Assembly: GCF_029502005.1 (NCBI RefSeq) | Contig: NZ_JAMQOT010000002.1 | Coordinates: 434,001-498,000 of the forward strand | Source: Natrinema salsiterrestre | GTDB lineage: Archaea; Halobacteriota; Halobacteria; Halobacteriales; Natrialbaceae | Direction of reading: 5' to 3' | DNA length: 64,000 nt | Shown: piece after piece, positions 61,788-64,000 of the stretch | Position numbering within the stretch: position 1 is the first letter of the stretch | Layout of the letters: every line of letters starts with the position of its first letter | The notes under the pieces: model-generated | What the model saw: the letters and a program-made list of their open reading frames with translations, nothing else | What the model was told of the DNA's origin: nothing | The model's database searches: none | Position numbers and translations under genes: made by a program

Positions 61788-62588
61788 ATGGCCGCCGAAC
61801 TGAGTCGAACGCACCACCTCGAGTGCGAAGGCTTCGCCGACGAGTTCGAAGCCCTCCTCGAGCGGGTCGTCCCCGACACGACGGCTGCGGTCGTCCACCT
61901 CCGCGAGGACGAGCTGGCGATGGACCCGGACGGCGACGACTGTCGGCGAGTGTGGGACGGCGTTCGCCCTCGGTTCGACCGGGTCCCCAAGTCGGATCGA
62001 AACGGATCCACCGCGTGGCGCGTTCCGACGACGACCGACGCGGGGCGGGCAGCCCTGTTCGAACTGGTCGCACTGACGGACGGCATCGCCGGCTCGTACT
62101 TCGTGTTTCGACTCGAGCTTCGAGACGGCGAAACGCCGGTGCTCGAGGCGATTCCCCATCACTCGGACGCGAGAATCGATGCGACGCTGCTCGATGCTGC
62201 GATCCAACCCGGCGAAATCGTCGGGCTGAGCGGGCACGATGCGTGTCTGGTTCCCACCGAGAGCCAGTTCGAATGGGTCGCCGAGGACCGACAGTGGAGT
62301 ATAGGGGGCGGGTCGCTCTGCGTCGAGACGCTCGACGGTCGGAGAGCGCGGTGTTACGGGATGACGAATCTCGAGCGGGCGACGCTCGAGGCGGACGGGA
62401 CGGGTCTCGCGCTCGCCTGGGAGCCGGGAGAGCTACCGGACGATGCCGTTGGGAAGCTGCTCTCGTGGATCGCGGATACACTGTACAACCCGCCGCCGGA
62501 GCTGCCTTGCGAGACGGCCGAGCGAGCAACAGCCGTGAAAGGGCATCTGCAGGAGATGCTCGGGGCCTACGACGGACGCGAGATATAG
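61788..62588 (+). CDS. Conserved haloarchaeal protein of unknown function
   Basis: A 266-residue soluble acidic protein. The N-terminal half has VHLREDELAMDPDGDD and WRVPTTTDAGRAALFELVALTDG, the C-terminal half TLYNPPPELPCETAERATAVKGHLQEMLGAYDG (parts). No catalytic or membrane motif is recognised. A TATA-like AGTTTATT is about 25-30 bases before the ATG, suggesting a leaderless transcript. Confidence 0.65.
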   Translation: MAAELSRTHHLECEGFADEFEALLERVVPDTTAAVVHLREDELAMDPDGDDCRRVWDGVRPRFDRVPKSDRNGSTAWRVPTTTDAGRAALFELVALTDGIAGSYFVFRLELRDGETPVLEAIPHHSDARIDATLLDAAIQPGEIVGLSGHDACLVPTESQFEWVAEDRQWSIGGGSLCVETLDGRRARCYGMTNLERATLEADGTGLALAWEPGELPDDAVGKLLSWIADTLYNPPPELPCETAERATAVKGHLQEMLGAYDGREI

Positions 62589-62732
62589 AACGGGCTGTTT
62601 CAGACCGATTTAGGGTGCCGTGAAAGGACGTTGCGATCCTGAGACAACCGAGTGTATGTCGGCTGTCTCGAGGAATACGGTTCGTCGCGAACAGTCCGGT
62701 GAACGACGTGAAACAGGTTTGCTGCTATCGTG

Positions 62733-62870
62733 GCAACGGGGAATCTCCACGCCCTCCCCAACCGATTCGCTCTCTCCCTTCGGTCGTTCGCTCATCCCTC
62801 GCGCAATTTCGTTGCGCGGTTCGCCGTCGGCTCACCGCGCCACAGCGCGCGCCACGGCAATTGAAGCCCG
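62733..62870. repeat. Dispersed haloarchaeal intergenic repeat
   Basis: In the 302-base gap before the acetamidase gene, the sequence from GCAACGGGGAATCTCC (62733) through GCCCTCCCC and a T/C-rich stretch (TCTCTCCCTTCGGTCGTTCGCTC, given in part) is followed by GCGCAA-TTTCG-TTGCGC (62801-62817) and other short hairpins. This resembles GC-rich repeats seen between genes in many haloarchaea and sometimes near IS ends. No coding frame fits; the assignment rests on memory of the pattern. Confidence 0.4.
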
Positions 62871-62890
62871 GACTGTGTTACGTTCGGAAC

Positions 62891-64000
62891 CTACAGATCG
62901 TACTGCTCGCGCACCAGGTGGTCGATGCCGCGGTCCTCGAGGACGGCCATCGGCGCGAGCATGTCGAGTTGGACGACGCCGGGGAGGCGGCCGATCTGGA
63001 CGCCGCCGGTGAACGTACACCGCGAGCGGACCTCGCCCTCGGTCATGTCGAGCAGTTTCGTCGCGCGGTCGAAGGCGTTCTGCGTGGCGTCGTTGACCGT
63101 CGCACCGGAGCCGACGACCTGGATCGGGCCCATGTCGGTTTCGACGTCGACGTCGTGTTCGTCGCCGAGTTCGCAGCCCGCCTCGCGCTCCTCGTCGTTG
63201 TAGGGCTCGCTGATGAACGGCAGGTCCTCCTCGGGCGGCAGGAGGACCGGGCCGTCGAGCTCGAGCCCGTCGATGACCTCGACGTCCATCGTGACGGAGC
63301 CGCTCACGTCGGTCGTGTGCAGGGAGAGTTCGCCGTCGCCCTGGTTGGCGTGCAGGTCGCCGACGTAGACGCCGGCCCCGTCGACCTTGACGGGACAGAG
63401 CAGGGTCGCACCGGGCCGGACCTGCGGGATGTCCATGTGGCCGTCGGTTCGAGCCTCGAGGTCGGCCTCGCTGTCGACGCCGTAGTCGTGGTCGGCCCCG
63501 ATGAGGAACTGGCCGAAGTCGCCGGCGTTGTGCGAGTCGGGCATCGTGATCGGCGGCGTCGTCCCGATGTTCCCGATGAACGGTCGCAGGCGGCCCAGCG
63601 TGCCGGGCATCTCGCCGGGTTCGTACAGCAGGATGGGGTGCTGGCGGGAGTTCTCGGGGATGTCCATCACCTCGTCGGCGTCTTTCGCGAGCTCGTGGGC
63701 GGCGTCCTCGTCGAGGGTGATCCCGACGGTGTTGTCCTCGTCGAAGGCGACGGTGTAGCCGTACTCGAACCCGAAGGAGGAGGCGTTCGCGCCGCACTCG
63801 GCGCACTTGATCGATTCCGGGCCCGTGCCCTCGACGACGGAGTCGGGCCACTCGGTGCCACACTCCGGACAGCGGTGATCGACGAACGGGTCGTCGCCGA
63901 AGGCCCCCTCGCGTTCGTCCATCGAGCCCGTGCTCGTCGCCATGCTCGTCACGTCGACGTCCCGGATGCGGAGCGCGACGGCGTCGCCGACCTCAGCGCC
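62891..64000 (-). CDS. Acetamidase/formamidase family enzyme with a zinc ribbon, 3' part
   Basis: An amidase of the FmdA/AmdA family. The frame runs off the right edge, so 369 C-terminal residues are seen. Landmarks: GNIGTTPPITMPDSHNAGDFGQF (part), VRPGATLLCPVKVDGAGVYVGDLHANQGDGE (parts), and VQLDMLAPMAVLEDRG. A zinc ribbon CPECGTEW ... KCAECG lies early in the visible part, which is unusual for the family and may be a haloarchaeal insertion. Substrate could be formamide or acetamide (inference). Confidence 0.85.
   Translation of the reverse strand, partial: GAEVGDAVALRIRDVDVTSMATSTGSMDEREGAFGDDPFVDHRCPECGTEWPDSVVEGTGPESIKCAECGANASSFGFEYGYTVAFDEDNTVGITLDEDAAHELAKDADEVMDIPENSRQHPILLYEPGEMPGTLGRLRPFIGNIGTTPPITMPDSHNAGDFGQFLIGADHDYGVDSEADLEARTDGHMDIPQVRPGATLLCPVKVDGAGVYVGDLHANQGDGELSLHTTDVSGSVTMDVEVIDGLELDGPVLLPPEEDLPFISEPYNDEEREAGCELGDEHDVDVETDMGPIQVVGSGATVNDATQNAFDRATKLLDMTEGEVRSRCTFTGGVQIGRLPGVVQLDMLAPMAVLEDRGIDHLVREQYDL

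Noticed and set aside
1-64000. CRISPR arrays, rRNA, intact IS or prophage
   Set aside because: No regularly spaced direct repeats, transposase, integrase or phage structural motifs were seen.

Overview
This window is chromosomal DNA from a haloarchaeon (class Halobacteria), probably a Natrialbaceae-type genus close to Natrinema or Haloterrigena; the genus is inference. The signs are high GC, very acidic proteins, Tat-dependent lipoprotein signals, archaeal-only genes (CetZ, HerA, NurA, CofC/CofG/CofH, a pilin with an archaeal N-terminal domain), haloarchaea-only families (DUF7344, DUF7113, DUF7129, DUF5813) and TATA boxes placed so that many transcripts would be leaderless. I see no rRNA, tRNA, CRISPR array, intact transposase or phage block.

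Layout. 1-10.9 kb: the 5' part of coaBC, a pilin-like protein ending in a beta-solenoid, an MFS permease, an envelope trio (sulfatase-like enzyme, GtrA, VTT protein), a dgcN-dgcA pair, and two Tat-exported proteins. 11-18.5 kb: an arsR / small membrane protein / arsN2 operon with a palindromic operator, a P-loop kinase, two tandem paralogous membrane proteins, a lipoprotein, PspA, and a frameshifted winged-helix/zinc-ribbon regulator. 18.5-28.4 kb: an M23-type peptidase divergent from that regulator, a hydrolase, an FRG-domain protein, HerA, a cohesin-domain surface protein, a double DUF7344 regulator and NurA. 28.4-37.4 kb: HTTM protein, gpmI, a histidine kinase, metY and small conserved proteins. 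37.4-48.1 kb: a 542-bp inverted-repeat-bounded element, a tmk-Lrp-TrkA-Lrp group, cetZ, cofC, solA, cofG and three small regulators or zinc-finger proteins. 48.1-55.7 kb: a nitrogen-compound catabolic locus. 56-64 kb: a cupredoxin, cofH, an ion channel, purC, a MoaD/SAMP-like protein and the 3' part of an acetamidase/formamidase gene.

Three of the four enzymes that build the 5-deazaflavin cofactor F420 core or its activated precursor (CofC, CofG, CofH) are here but scattered. HerA and NurA, which form the archaeal DNA-end resection machine, are 2.6 kb apart and on the same strand with four genes between or beside them.

The best candidate for an undescribed system is 48.1-55.7 kb: a sodium:solute symporter with a translationally coupled 75-residue two-helix partner, a divergent cyclase-family hydrolase, a class III aminotransferase coupled to an agmatinase-type ureohydrolase, an SDR dehydrogenase, a nucleoside-deaminase-type enzyme, and an NrpR-type regulator. 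Upstream of the regulator lies a perfect palindrome of the form GGAA-N6-TTCC, the operator form known for methanogen NrpR. A different 18-bp motif, GTGG-N10-CCAC, lies upstream of both the aminotransferase and the transporter. This suggests uptake and breakdown of a guanidino or amine compound under 2-oxoglutarate-responsive nitrogen control; the substrate is unknown.
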